DNA of 64,000 bases, taken from the NCBI RefSeq assembly GCF_025377685.1, contig NZ_JACEHK010000009.1:62001-126000 (forward strand). Direction: 5' to 3'. Below the pieces are notes generated by a model, which saw only the letters and a list, made by a program, of their open reading frames with translations, had not been told where the DNA came from and did not search any database. Numbering within the stretch: the first letter of the stretch is position 1; the number at the start of each line of letters is the position of its first letter. Position numbers and translations under genes: made by a program. This DNA is from Anaerobacillus sp. CMMVII (GTDB taxonomy: Bacteria; Bacillota; Bacilli; Bacillales; Anaerobacillaceae). Of this stretch, positions 8,105 to 16,504 are shown in pieces.

Positions 8105-8155
8105 ATATAAAATATATAACAACCCTTCTTTATATAAATGCTCCGTTAGTGCAGT
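8105..8155 (-). repeat. array junction J6
   Basis: Coding-strand CACTAACGGAGCATTTATAT then AAAGAAGGGTTGTTATAT, placed between the broken DUF1444-like gene and ridA, with about 90 bases of non-conserved leader before ridA. Confidence 0.7.
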
Positions 8156-8284
8156 AAATAATTATTAATATTTAAGCGCTGTAAAATAATAATGTTAATT
8201 TTGTAATAATTTAAAGGAACCAACTTTAGGGGGGGCTTTACCTGACTTATTAATCTATGAAAATTATAACCAAGACCCTTTGCC

Positions 8285-8819
8285 CTAGGTTCTCTTTATA
8301 AGCCTATCCATAAGTAAGTAGTCGCCGTGCTCCCAAACATTAGATATTATACTTTTTAATTTTTCAACACCTGTATTCGAGTTAAGATTGCAAAAAGCTA
8401 TTACCTCTCGTGAAGGTATAGCTACCACATATCCTTTATGAACATATTGTTCTAGTGTATCATTCCATAAGTCATCTAATAGAACCAAAGCAGCTTCAAA
8501 GTTTCCATCAAGCAATAACGCAAAACAATCATTCTCTAAGTCATGCATTCTCAAACCATTACTTTCAACTAAGGAACAAAGGTTTCTTATTGCAATATCC
8601 ATAAGTGCTTCTCTGAGCTAACTCTAAATCCCGCTTTTGTATATATTTAAATGCCTCGGTTTCCGAATTATATGTTAGAAACGTAATAATCAAGTCTTCA
8701 TTAAATTCTATGTCAACTACACTATCCTCTTCAGAAATAGAAAGTAGATCTTCGCCAATATCATCTCTTAGAATTGGTTTTAAGTACGGTAAAGCCTTAT
8801 CACATAACTGATGATTCAT
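8285..8819 (-). pseudogene. frameshifted DUF1444-like protein
   Basis: Two overlapping frames (8565-8819 and 8285-8602) make one protein of about 178 residues. The first ends IQKRDLELAQR; the second resumes LMDIAIRNLCSLVE. Restoring two bases in a GA tract near 8612-8618 (CAGAGAAGC to CAGAGAGAAGC) joins them. The C-terminal half (GYVVAIPSREVIAFC near residue 145) resembles the DUF1444 family, of unknown role. The start ATG at 8819 follows AAGGAGACAAG. Array 1 member, flanked by J6 and J7. Confidence 0.6.
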
Positions 8820-8879
8820 AATTCTTGTCTCCTTAACTTTTATAATACTTGTCTATGTTCTTCCCTTTAACAAAACAGA

Positions 8880-8985
8880 AGTTGCCTGGACAACTCCTTA
8901 TTTCGTCAAGCTGCTTCGCTTGTAAATAAATTCCACATAAAAAGCGTTAATTCCTTCTTGAATTAACGCACTTCGTTTAGTTAAA
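8880..8985 (-). repeat. array junction J7 (best hairpin copy)
   Basis: Coding strand: TAAACGAAGT, then the perfect hairpin GCGTTAATTC-AAGAAG-GAATTAACGC, TTTTT, then TGGAATTTATTTACAAGCGA and AGTTGTCCAGGCAACT, a second stem-loop. The first hairpin plus T run is a good intrinsic terminator, so in this subtype the junction also ends transcription. Confidence 0.75.
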
Positions 8986-8994
8986 TAGCAAGTA

Positions 8995-10146
8995 TTATCG
9001 TTTTAAAACTTCATATATATTAAAACGGTATTCAGAAGGTAGTTTATCAATATCACGAGAAATCTCTGCTCTTAAACTTTTTCTACCCTTAATTACGATT
9101 TCATTTTTCTTTATTTGTATTGTACCGATACTATATGGGGCATAATCAATATCTAAATTATTAATAGCCACAATTCCGGTAGAATTAGTGTTAATTTCAG
9201 TTAGTCTAAGTTTAAATTCAGCTTTTGTAAGATGAATTTTAGGAACATGGTAGATTATTTCGACCAGATAATCCTTATTTTTAGCATTAGCATAAACTAA
9301 CTCTGTATCAATACCATTTCTATCTATATATTCAATTACTCCTTCAATCTTTTCCTTTTCTAAATGGTCAAAATCAGCAATCAACCGGAGACCAGTACAC
9401 ATTGTGTTGAAAACCATCTTTGATTTACCTTCTTCGTCCGACTTCTTATATTGTGATAAATTCAAGGTAGAATATGTATACTTGTTCCATGTTTCAAAGG
9501 CAAACGACTGTTTCGCCTGCTCCAGAGTTTCAGCAATACTAAAGTAAATTTCTTCATAATCAGGAGATTTGACTTCAGCTCTCCTTAATAGGTTACTAAA
9601 AAGTTGTGAGTAAATATAGGAATAAGGTGATAAAGTATCTCTTTCAAAATGGTCATATAACCTAACACCGATTACCTTTTTATTCAATGATCTTGGATTG
9701 TTCTTGTAAGAGTTTATTAAGCAATCAACACGTTTAACCGTATTCAAATATCTTATTTCTTCTTCCTTACATGCATAGTCCTTTAGTTCTCCATCAGTCT
9801 GTGGTGCAAATTGAACAATATTTTTAAAATCTGCCAACAATTTATCTTTTTGAAAATCCAGTTTCTCGTTTATCTCTATCAGGGGAACCATGTTGATGGC
9901 TTCGTATACTTTTAAAAATCCATGTTGAAAATCAGAAACATTTAACCTCACATTATCAGTAAAGTTCCCTTCAATTTCAATTTGTGCGATGGTTTTATAG
10001 AGTGAATTTAATTTAAACTTTTTCTTTTTTGGTGGATTGTTTATAAACCGTATTAGTAAGCACTCAAACGTTAGTCCATGAAAATCTCCAATAAGATGTT
10101 CATTTAAAAATGTCTCCAATAAACTTAAAGATTTATTTCGTTCCAC
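8995..10146 (-). CDS. 383-residue protein of unknown function, array 1
   Basis: The largest gene of array 1. Soluble, charged, no signal peptide or membrane segment, no motif I recognise; the middle is helical and the C-terminal third (SIGTIQIKKNEIVIKGRKSL) looks beta-rich. The GTG at 10146 has no good ribosome binding site. AAAGGAG precedes an ATG at 10184 that reads MRF then stop; one extra T in the T4 run (10175-10178 on the plus strand) would fuse this ATG to the frame as MRFLIEYKDFKTKVERNK. So the native start is probably 10184 and the gene is 5'-frameshifted, or the sequence has an error there. Confidence 0.55.
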   Translation of the reverse strand: MERNKSLSLLETFLNEHLIGDFHGLTFECLLIRFINNPPKKKKFKLNSLYKTIAQIEIEGNFTDNVRLNVSDFQHGFLKVYEAINMVPLIEINEKLDFQKDKLLADFKNIVQFAPQTDGELKDYACKEEEIRYLNTVKRVDCLINSYKNNPRSLNKKVIGVRLYDHFERDTLSPYSYIYSQLFSNLLRRAEVKSPDYEEIYFSIAETLEQAKQSFAFETWNKYTYSTLNLSQYKKSDEEGKSKMVFNTMCTGLRLIADFDHLEKEKIEGVIEYIDRNGIDTELVYANAKNKDYLVEIIYHVPKIHLTKAEFKLRLTEINTNSTGIVAINNLDIDYAPYSIGTIQIKKNEIVIKGRKSLRAEISRDIDKLPSEYRFNIYEVLKR

Positions 10147-10214
10147 TTTTGTCTTAAAATCTTTATATTCAATTAAAACCGCATATGTACTCCTTTAGCC
10201 TTTTATGTTTTAAC

Positions 10215-10285
10215 AATGATCCCTATCAAACTAAACTCTTCAATAAGAGAAGAGTGATACCTTTATTAAGCACCCGTTAGCGCAA
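10215..10285 (-). repeat. array junction J8
   Basis: Coding strand: GCTAACGGGTGCTTAATAAA, GGTATCACTCTTC, then CTCTTATTGAAGAG (stem-loop) and TTTGATAGGGATC. The AAAGGAG of the next unit lies ~35 bases on. Confidence 0.7.
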
Positions 10286-10411
10286 TAACTACTACTTATT
10301 TTCTTCTAATTATCGTATAGCAAGAGCCAAATCAAAAGCGACAGCCTTTATTGTGTTATCGCATATGTTACTTGAAAGCGAAAAGAAAATCTTACTCTTA
10401 TTTAAATTTGC

Positions 10412-10501
10412 TTATCCCTGTGTCATAAAAATCCAATTAAATAGTGTAAATAAAGTTATGATAATGAAGATTACTAATAAGATTATTAAAAATTTTTTCA
10501 A
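10412..10501 (-). CDS. 29-residue single-span membrane peptide, array 1
   Basis: A TTG start at 10501 with AAAGGAG nine bases upstream opens MKKFLIILLVIFIIITLF then TLFNWIFMTQG. It is a basic start plus one hydrophobic helix. The ribosome binding site and the position between two junctions (J9 upstream, a degenerate TAACATATGC near 10365-10375 downstream) argue for a genuine small gene. Function unknown; such peptides can be toxins or membrane-complex subunits, which is only a guess. Confidence 0.45.
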   Translation of the reverse strand: MKKFLIILLVIFIIITLFTLFNWIFMTQG

Positions 10502-10559
10502 GTTCTTTCAACTCCTTTAAAAAAATAACACTAAAAAATTGGACTATCCTAATTAAAGT

Positions 10560-10622
10560 ATCCTGTTGCAATACTTCAACAAAGTCGTTACTGTGGCTCT
10601 TCCACTAAAGCATTCGTTAATT
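10560..10622 (-). repeat. array junction J9
   Basis: Coding-strand core TTAACGAATGCTTTAGTGGA then AGAGCCACAGTAACGACTTT. The TAA of the core is the stop codon (10617-10619) of the upstream gene, as at J2. Confidence 0.7.
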
Positions 10623-11242
10623 TAACAACATTGTTAATTCGTTCCAATGTTCTTGTACTTTAATGTCAAACATATCCAATGTTGTCACCCAAAAATCTTT
10701 CTTTATACTGGTCCGCGACAAACTTTCTCTATCTTTGGTAATTGTGTATTCTGAACCTTGGATTTCAAATCCTATTATATTTTCACTTAATACTTGAATC
10801 CACGACTGATTAATATTAGAAATAGTGTTAACTTTATTTAAAAATTTTCATCTAAGTTAACAACTTCTTGGTAGGTCATTATTCGATTAAAAACCGCTTC
10901 TATGGTAGAAGCAGCACTAGAAGTCGATGGACCATCCTTCTTGAACCCTCGTATTAGTGCAGCTAAACTACTATAATCTTCATAAAAATTATATATTACA
11001 TAAGTATTATTATGAATTCTTTCTACTTGTTCTTTTGTCAAAACCTCTGTACTTACTATCTCTTCATAAATTTCCTGATTATCCAAAAGACTGTGGGTAA
11101 GTGTACTAATATTATTCATTAATCTATGTGAATGATATTGCTCATAGCCTTTATTGCTTAAGAACAGATTTATATAATGAATGAAAAATACTAATGAAAT
11201 TACTAATAATACCACAACAAGAATTTTCTTTCTTTTTAACAA
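10617..11242 (-). pseudogene. frameshifted membrane-anchored protein, array 1
   Basis: The frame from 11242 encodes a basic start and one hydrophobic anchor (ILVVVLLVISLVFFIHYINL), then a helical extracytoplasmic part ending ...VVNLDENF-stop at 10838. One extra T in the coding-strand T5 run (plus-strand A5 at 10840-10844) continues it as LNKVNTISNINQSWIQVLSE and on to a TAA at 10617-10619, giving about 200 residues. The continuation has good codon use and no internal stop. No family recognised. It begins next to a GGGCGG-containing leader rather than a strong ribosome binding site. Confidence 0.6.
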
Positions 11243-11284
11243 ATTACCACACCGCCCTATTTAAATGTGCCTATTTCACTTTTG

Positions 11285-11362
11285 GTTAAATTTTTCGTTA
11301 CTTTCATAACAAGAGGAATTGCCACATTAACAACTCCTCAACTAATGCACTCGTAACTTGAA
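11285..11362 (-). repeat. array junction J10 (hairpin type)
   Basis: Coding strand: GTTACGAGTGCATTAGTT, then GAGGAGTTGTT-AATGT-GGCAATTCCTC (stem with G-U pairs), then GAAAGTAACG, which repeats the core in inverted sense. So this copy is a longer hairpin bounded by two core-like arms. Confidence 0.7.
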
Positions 11363-11411
11363 TAGGACTATTTATTAGCAACTTACACAACATTTAACTA
11401 TAATTCTTCAT

Positions 11412-11681
11412 CTACTTGCACCCATTCTCGTAAGGAATACCTTCACGATAAGTTTGTTCAAAATGCTTGTTGCTTTCTAATAACTCTATACCTTTCTCAG
11501 TTAATCGTGCAGGCTTCAAAGAATACATATCATTAACCCACAATACCCTCTCTATGTATCCCTTTCTTTCAAGCAAAATTATAAACTTTTCAAATTCAAT
11601 TTCCTCTAATCCATAATCATTAGCATTAGGTTCAAAGTGTCTTCTATGAATCTCTCTTAAAACACTATATCCCACACGCAA
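11412..11681 (-). CDS. YjcQ-family winged-helix protein, array 1
   Basis: About 89 residues. The pattern SVLREIHRRHF, then FEKFIILLERKGYIERV, then PARLTEKGIELLE matches the YjcQ family, small winged-helix proteins common in Bacillus chromosomes and prophages. I place the start at the TTG at 11681, eight bases after AAGGAG; longer starts would run into junction J11. The role of the family is not known; DNA binding is plausible from the fold. Confidence 0.7.
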   Translation of the reverse strand: MRVGYSVLREIHRRHFEPNANDYGLEEIEFEKFIILLERKGYIERVLWVNDMYSLKPARLTEKGIELLESNKHFEQTYREGIPYENGCK

Positions 11682-11689
11682 TACCACCA

Positions 11690-11720
11690 CTCCTTCTTCC
11701 ACGATTGCACTCGTTAGTAA
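11690..11720 (-). repeat. array junction J11
   Basis: Coding-strand ACTAACGAGTGCAATCGT, ending in GAAGAAGGAG, the ribosome binding site of the YjcQ-type gene. This is a compact junction of about 30 bases between two genes. Confidence 0.7.
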
Positions 11721-11724
11721 AAAG

Positions 11725-12117
11725 TTACTGATTGTTTGCTTTTATAAATTCTCGCCACTCTTCTGAGTATTTTTGGTTAGTTACTTCTAATTCTACAAAG
11801 AGTACCTCCATATTTTCCAAATCATATTTAACAATATAATTACCAAATGGTTCTTCGTTTTTTGCTAATCCTCTATTTAATTCAACTATACCTTCTGAAC
11901 TGATTTCAGAAGTGATAAGAGTTTTATAATTATCATCAACAAAAGTAGCAAGAGTAGGGTCAAATTGGTCTAAGTTATCTGCTAACAATATAATTAATTC
12001 TTGTCTTTTATCTTCCAGTAATTTTTGAAATTCCATTTGCTTTGACTGGTAAATCAAAGCTATTGTACCTAGTGAAATCACCGAAATAGTAATAATTAAA
12101 GTTAGTTTATTCTTCAC
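11725..12117 (-). CDS. membrane-anchored protein of unknown function, array 1
   Basis: A 130-residue protein with a single N-terminal anchor (LTLIITISVISLGTIALIY), a coiled-coil-like stretch (MEFQKLLEDKRQELIILLAD) and an extracytoplasmic C-terminal part. No cysteine follows the anchor, so it is not a lipoprotein. It starts at ATG or the equivalent start at 12117 with GGTGGGGATAAG upstream. The stop codon lies 9 bases before the core of junction J11. No family recognised. Confidence 0.6.
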   Translation of the reverse strand: MKNKLTLIITISVISLGTIALIYQSKQMEFQKLLEDKRQELIILLADNLDQFDPTLATFVDDNYKTLITSEISSEGIVELNRGLAKNEEPFGNYIVKYDLENMEVLFVELEVTNQKYSEEWREFIKANNQ

Positions 12118-12181
12118 TTTCTTATCCCCACCAATAGATAGTTATATAGATTTAAAAGAAATTTAAGATCTTGTTTGTCTA

Positions 12182-12210
12182 TTTAATACAGGTATGCTGC
12201 TCGTTAGCTT
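12182..12210 (-). repeat. array junction J12, boundary of array 1
   Basis: Coding-strand GCTAACGAGCAGCATACC. This is the most upstream junction of array 1; none is seen between here and 26.4 kb. Confidence 0.6.
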
Positions 12211-12344
12211 TAGTAGCTTTGCTCAAAATCTCTATACATATTTTAACATAATTAGTAATATAACCTTGAATGATAATCGAAAATATAAGCCTATTTTCTT
12301 TAAATAGAAGTTTTTTGAGAGTAAATCTATGTAAAATTGTATAT

Positions 12345-12383
12345 AAAAATGTCCCTATACACTGGTTGGTATATAAGGACATT
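12345..12383 (-). terminator. intrinsic terminator after the aldo/keto reductase
   Basis: Coding strand: ATGTCCTTATATAC, CAACCAGT loop, GTATAGGGACAT, then TTTTATA. It lies about 110 bases past the reductase stop codon. Confidence 0.6.
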
Positions 12384-12495
12384 TGGTTAGCATTTTACAA
12401 TTTGACGGTCAATTAGTAATACATTTTTAATGCTTATGATAGGTAACGGAATCCGCTAAGCAAATAGCTGTCCTTTTTTGTCTGAAAAGTAAGGC

Positions 12496-13439
12496 TTACC
12501 CCAAGATTTCTTCGATTTTGTTCATAACATCTTCTGATAAGGTAACATCAATTGCTTTGACATTTTCTTCGACTTGGCTTGGTTTGCTAGCGCCAATTAA
12601 TGCACTTGCGACATTTGGTTGTCGTAGGACCCAGGCTAACGCAAGGGAAGGTAACGTGATGTCTAGTTCATTTGCGATGGCTTCTAACTTTTCAACCTTC
12701 GTTAGAATTTCTTCATTCAGCATGTTTTTGATTGAATTATTAATGGAAGCATTTGCCGCACGACTACTATCCGGAACTTGACCGCCCTTATATTTACCAG
12801 TTAGCACGCCCTGTGCTAATGGAGAAAAGACAACCTGCCCGATACCGTGTTTTTCACTTACTGGGATAATTTCTTTTTCAATGTAGCGTTTAAACATATT
12901 GTAGACAGGTTGATTTACGACGATGCGGTCTAGTAAGCGACGGTCAGCGATACGTACAGCTTCTTCAAGTTGTGCGGCATTCCACTCACTTACGCCTGCA
13001 TATAAGATTTTCCCCTGACGAATGAGATCATCGATTGCACGTAGTGTCTCTTCCACAGGTGTTTCAGAATCATAGCGATGACAATAAAAACATCAACATA
13101 ATCTAACTTCATTCGTTGTAAGCTACCGTTTACTTGTTCAATAATATGCTTTCTTGATAAACCACGGTCATTTGGACCATCGCCCATTTGCCCGAAAGCC
13201 TTTGTTGTAATCACGTACGAATCACGACGATATTCCTTCAGTGCTTGAGCGAGTACTCGTTCTCCCTCTCCTCGTTCGTAAACATTGGCTGAGTCAAAAA
13301 AATTAATTCCTAATTCATAAGCTTTATGTATTGTTTTTTCTGCTAAGTTTTCTTCTACTGATTTACCGTAGGTTAACCAGCTCCCAAGACTAATTTCACT
13401 AACTTTTAATCCGGTATTTCCTAAACGTCTATACTTCAT
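12496..13439 (-). pseudogene. aldo/keto reductase, frameshifted
   Basis: About 314 residues of an aldo/keto reductase of the potassium-channel-beta/YhdN type, split into frames 12990-13439 and 12496-13056. The first frame has MKYRRLGNTGLKVSEISLGS and the catalytic region FFDSANVYERGEGE with Asp and Tyr. It goes out of frame after KLDYVDVF; the second resumes at VEETLRAIDDLIRQGKILYA. One extra T in the coding-strand T5 run (plus A5 at 13086-13090) restores YCHRYDSETPVEETL, the expected family sequence. These enzymes reduce aldehydes with NADPH. The real start is the ATG at 13439. Confidence 0.85.
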
Positions 13440-13636
13440 CAGAAATCCCCCTACAAAATATTGGCAGTACGTGAATATTTTACAGAAAATAGGACATTTC
13501 GCCACTGTTATATTTCGTTATCGAAACTCTTGGTAAATAAATGAATTTTATAAAGCAAATAGTGCATCTAGAGGTTAGGGACACTCAACTAGATGGACTT
13601 GTGACACATTGCAATTTTAAATTTACGAAAAAACTT

Positions 13637-14149
13637 TTACTCTAAGTTATTTTTTTGAATTGAATAAATGACATCATCACTTTTACCCACAAAGGTTCTT
13701 TTTTCAAATTTCATTCCAATTCGCTCAGCAAGTCTAATTGAGGGTTCGTTCTTGTGGTAAATTGTTGCGATTAGCCTAGAAAATCCAAGTTCTTTAAAGC
13801 CATAATTCAGGGTGGCGATTGCTGCTTCTGTAGCCAACCCCTTTCCCCAATGCTTTCGTACAAATAGATATCCTATCTCCATTTCCTGTTTTTCATCTAC
13901 GATTTGTGGAATGATTCCGCATTGGCCAACAAATGACCTGTCGTCTTTTAATTCACATATCCATAACCCTGTTCCAACTTCTTCGTAATTTTTCATATTC
14001 CAATGGATCCATTTTAGTGCTACCTCACGAGGATAAGTTGATGGATAATATTGCATCGCAATTGGGTCAGAAAAAATTTCCATTATAAGATCAACATCTG
14101 CTTCAACCATTTTCCGAAATGTTAATCTGGCAGTTTCTAATATGTACAA
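13637..14149 (-). CDS. GNAT family N-acetyltransferase (RimJ/RimL type)
   Basis: A 170-residue GCN5-related acetyltransferase. It shows the family order: TARLTFRKMVEADVD at the N-terminus, IGYLFVRKHWGKGLATEA near residues 91-108 (motif A, acetyl-CoA pyrophosphate loop RKHWGKGLA) and NEPSIRLAERIGMKFEKR near the C-terminus. RimJ/RimL-like members acetylate protein N-termini or small amines. It is monocistronic. The substrate is not predictable. Confidence 0.88.
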   Translation of the reverse strand: MYILETARLTFRKMVEADVDLIMEIFSDPIAMQYYPSTYPREVALKWIHWNMKNYEEVGTGLWICELKDDRSFVGQCGIIPQIVDEKQEMEIGYLFVRKHWGKGLATEAAIATLNYGFKELGFSRLIATIYHKNEPSIRLAERIGMKFEKRTFVGKSDDVIYSIQKNNLE

Positions 14150-14169
14150 CTCTGCATCCCCGTTCTATA

Positions 14170-14555
14170 TTATAGGTTATAATAATCCTTCAATTCCTTA
14201 TCTGCTTTACAAGGTCCAAAAACTTTTATATTTAATAACGTTTCCTTTGCTAATTGAAGAGGGACATTTTCATCGATTGTTAATCTCCCAATAACGTAAA
14301 GTTTTACACCGGTATTAGAGGCCTTTAGTTTTAGTAATTTTTCAGTATCATAGGTAACCTTTCCGAACTGAATAAAAACATCTGTATCTAATTCCTTAAA
14401 GTCGTTTCCAAAATACCTTCATTTTTATTTAATTCGTTGGTTATCGCTTTTACCATAAAATCAGTCTTATTTGTATAAATTCCTTTTTCTATTAAAAGTT
14501 CTATCTTCCCAATATCTACGACATTAACATTTACACTTACTTTTTCGGTATTCAC
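14170..14555 (-). pseudogene. ribbon-helix-helix protein, frameshifted
   Basis: The GTG at 14555 follows AAAGGGGATGACAAG. The N-terminus (VSVNVNVVDIGKIELLIEKG then IYTNKTDFMVKAI) is a ribbon-helix-helix pattern. The frame breaks at LNKNEGILE. Removing nothing but adding one A at the coding-strand A3 run (plus T3 at 14405-14407) continues it as NDFKELDTDVFIQFGKVTYD to a stop at 14170, about 128 residues. Ribbon-helix-helix proteins are DNA-binding regulators, often antitoxins; no toxin gene is adjacent. The C-terminal part is unrecognised. Confidence 0.6.
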
Positions 14556-14642
14556 CTTGTCATCCCCTTTCCGCTCTTGTACTCTCATTGTAATACGTGG
14601 GAGGTATAAAATAAACATATTTTTTATAATCGTTCTTTATTA

Positions 14643-14667
14643 AAGGCTGTTTCGTAAACTTTGTTGC
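14643..14667. repeat. solo R3-type terminal repeat
   Basis: AAGGCTGTTTCGTAAACTTTGTTGC matches the inverted terminal sequence of R3 elements. The rest of the element is absent; the terminator of the CapA gene follows directly. Confidence 0.5.
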
Positions 14668-14685
14668 TATATTGTCGTAAGTTTT

Positions 14686-14732
14686 AAAAAAAAGAGCGTA
14701 TAGACAACAAATCCATTTGTCTATACGTCTCT
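14686..14732 (-). terminator. intrinsic terminator after the CapA-type gene
   Basis: Coding strand: AGAGACGTATAGACA, loop AATGGATTTGT, TGTCTATACGCTCT and a run of eight T. Strong stem, 30 bases past the stop codon. Confidence 0.85.
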
Positions 14733-14760
14733 AAACTTAATTAAGGGAAACACCACCATC

Positions 14761-15993
14761 TTAATTTTCTACTTCATACTGCTGCCAATCGGTTTCGGTA
14801 ATTTGTAATGATAACTGAACGAGTTTTTGTTTTAAGTTATCAGCCGCAGCACCTGTCATTGGTGTTGGTTGAAAATTATTTCGGTTACTTTCTGATGAGA
14901 TACTAAAAGGAAGAACTCGGATCTCCTTTTTGTCTGTTAGTTCTTCCCCCTTTATATAAAATGATTGCTGAAAGACGAATGTATCTTTATCTGAGGGATT
15001 TCTGTTTCCACCAAACATAAAATTGCCAAGGCTATAAACAATAAACTTATCCTTGTACTCCTCAATTCCTTGAACAACATGTGGATGATGCCCTAGAACT
15101 AAATCAGCCCCTGCATCAATCGTGTATCTTCCTATCGATTGTTGTGTTTGGTTTGGAACATAGCTTCTTTCAACACCCCAATGGAAATTTACAATAATGA
15201 TGGTTGCTCCGTTTTCCTTTAATCCCTGGATCCCCTCTCGGATTTGATTACGTAAAGTGATCGTATCATACCACCCGGTGAACCCAAGGAGCCCAACTTT
15301 GACACCTTTTATTTCGGTAAGGTAATGCTGTTCGTAACCAAAATAGCCAATCCCTGCATTGGTTAAATGGTAAATTGTATCATCAAAGCCTTTTTGCAAG
15401 TAATCAAACGTGTGATTATTGGCGAGATTGACAGCTTCTATGCTTCCTAGCGTAAGAATTTCAGTGTATGAAGGATCTCCCTTAAACGTAAATTGTTTGG
15501 TGGCTTTTGCTGTAGCATTTGTTAATGCACCTTCTAAATTGACAATGGTTAAATCGTCATTACTGAATATATCCTTAATGTTTTGGACGAAGTAGGCAGG
15601 ATCATTATTTTTTGCTACTTGATTAAAGCTACCTTGATATCCATAGGAATCGTCCCCACCTAAAGTAACATCGCCTGCAGCGCTAATTGTGATAACTACC
15701 TCTTCTGGTTCTACTCTACTACTTTCGATTAATCTCTCTCTTACATCACCAAGAAACCTATCTATGTATCGAAGTGAACTTAACAGTGTCACAGTTTTCT
15801 CTTGTGTATTTTGCTTAAATAGTGCTTTGAACATGATCGTTGTATGATTTATATTCGTAAGGGCTGTTTTCCTTTCAGAGGATGATGTTAGACCTTCAGT
15901 CTCTTCGTAAACTAATTCATGAGCTAAAATAGGATTAGTAGTAAATACCAAAAAAAGTGCTAGAACTAGTAACAATTTTTGATGAAACTTCAT
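14761..15993 (-). CDS. CapA family metallophosphatase-fold protein (secreted)
   Basis: A 410-residue exported protein: signal peptide MKFHQKLLLVLALFLVFTTN with likely cleavage after ILA, an ~75-residue linker, then the CapA/PgsA fold. Metal-site motifs are AAGDVTLGGDDSYG near 106-119, NLEGALT near 153, LANNHTFDYLQKG near 191, NFHWGVE and GHHPHVVQGIEEY near 301. CapA proteins belong to poly-gamma-glutamate or capsule machinery, but many Bacillus paralogues stand alone, and here no capB/capC neighbour exists. So a role in cell-surface polymer metabolism is inference. Strong terminator downstream; it is transcribed alone. Confidence 0.85.
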   Translation of the reverse strand: MKFHQKLLLVLALFLVFTTNPILAHELVYEETEGLTSSSERKTALTNINHTTIMFKALFKQNTQEKTVTLLSSLRYIDRFLGDVRERLIESSRVEPEEVVITISAAGDVTLGGDDSYGYQGSFNQVAKNNDPAYFVQNIKDIFSNDDLTIVNLEGALTNATAKATKQFTFKGDPSYTEILTLGSIEAVNLANNHTFDYLQKGFDDTIYHLTNAGIGYFGYEQHYLTEIKGVKVGLLGFTGWYDTITLRNQIREGIQGLKENGATIIIVNFHWGVERSYVPNQTQQSIGRYTIDAGADLVLGHHPHVVQGIEEYKDKFIVYSLGNFMFGGNRNPSDKDTFVFQQSFYIKGEELTDKKEIRVLPFSISSESNRNNFQPTPMTGAAADNLKQKLVQLSLQITETDWQQYEVEN

Positions 15994-16165
15994 AGGAAAA
16001 CCTCCCTAGTAAAATAGTACTCAGGGAAGTTTATTTAGAAAATTATCGTTTTATTCCTGAGTGAATTTCATAATTTCCTTAATCAAGCTATATCCATCTA
16101 AGTGTAGTTACGAATGGTTTATAAAAACTATTAGGAAATTATAAAATTCATTAACAAAAAGAAAA

Positions 16166-16199
16166 AAACAGAGAATCGCCTAAAGGGTTCTCTGTTTTT
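16166..16199 (-). terminator. intrinsic terminator after the HesB-like gene
   Basis: Coding strand: AAAACAGAGAAC, loop CCTTTAGGC, GATTCTCTGTTTTTTT. It starts nine bases past the stop codon of the selenoprotein gene. Confidence 0.85.
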
Positions 16200-16208
16200 C
16201 GTAATAAA

Positions 16209-16478
16209 TTAACAGCTACTATTTGGATTGTGCATAATAAACTGACCATTATTACTATCTAATGTAAGAAGCTCTGCAAAATACAGTGCATCTTTTTGAA
16301 ATGAAACTTGAATATCATTAATTTTTTTTATAACATCGTCAGCTTTTGGTTCATCCAGAACCATTCCTAATTGTGGACCGCCTCAGCCCATGCCGGCAAT
16401 ATAAACACGTAGTCCGGCTGCATTATTTTCAGCGATAATGGTCTTTAATTGTTCTGTTGCTGTCTCCGTAATCTTCAT
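16209..16478 (-). CDS. HesB/IscA-like selenoprotein (UGA-containing, CC/Se-motif type)
   Basis: ATG at 16478 follows GGAGGGGAAATTT. The frame has 89 codons plus TAA at 16209. An in-frame TGA at 16383-16385 is codon 32: RVYIAGMG-Sec-GGPQLGMVLD. In HesB/IscA-like proteins this site holds the conserved cysteine of a GxGCxGP motif, and selenocysteine-containing HesB-like proteins are an established selenoprotein family. The rest (QVSFQKDALYFAELLTLD, C-terminal NPNSSC) fits the A-type scaffold fold. A 6-bp stem with a UGGAU loop begins 20 bases after the UGA, as expected of a bacterial SECIS. An ordinary stop finder would miss the gene or report it as broken. A Cys-to-stop mutation is the alternative. 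Confidence 0.75.
16347..16363 (-). promoter_or_regulatory. candidate bacterial SECIS hairpin
   Basis: Coding strand TGGTTC-TGGAT-GAACCA: a perfect 6-bp stem with a 5-base loop whose second base is G. The loop lies 26-30 bases downstream of the UGA codon, within the range for SelB-recognised bacterial SECIS elements. It is inside the reading frame, as bacterial SECIS elements are. Confidence 0.65.
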
Positions 16479-16504
16479 AAATTTCCCCTCCATAACTAAA
16501 ACTA

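Larger units (their letters stand above)
12118..12495. other. end of array 1 and intergenic space
   Basis: Holds the leader of the previous gene, junction J12 and a minus-strand terminator at 12345-12383. A 67-codon frame at 12179-12382 overlaps both and has no ribosome binding site, so I do not call it. Nothing else is recognised. Confidence 0.5.

Noticed and set aside
12179-12382. 67-codon frame on the minus strand
   Set aside because: It overlaps a terminator and junction J12, has no ribosome binding site, and its composition is random for AT-rich DNA.
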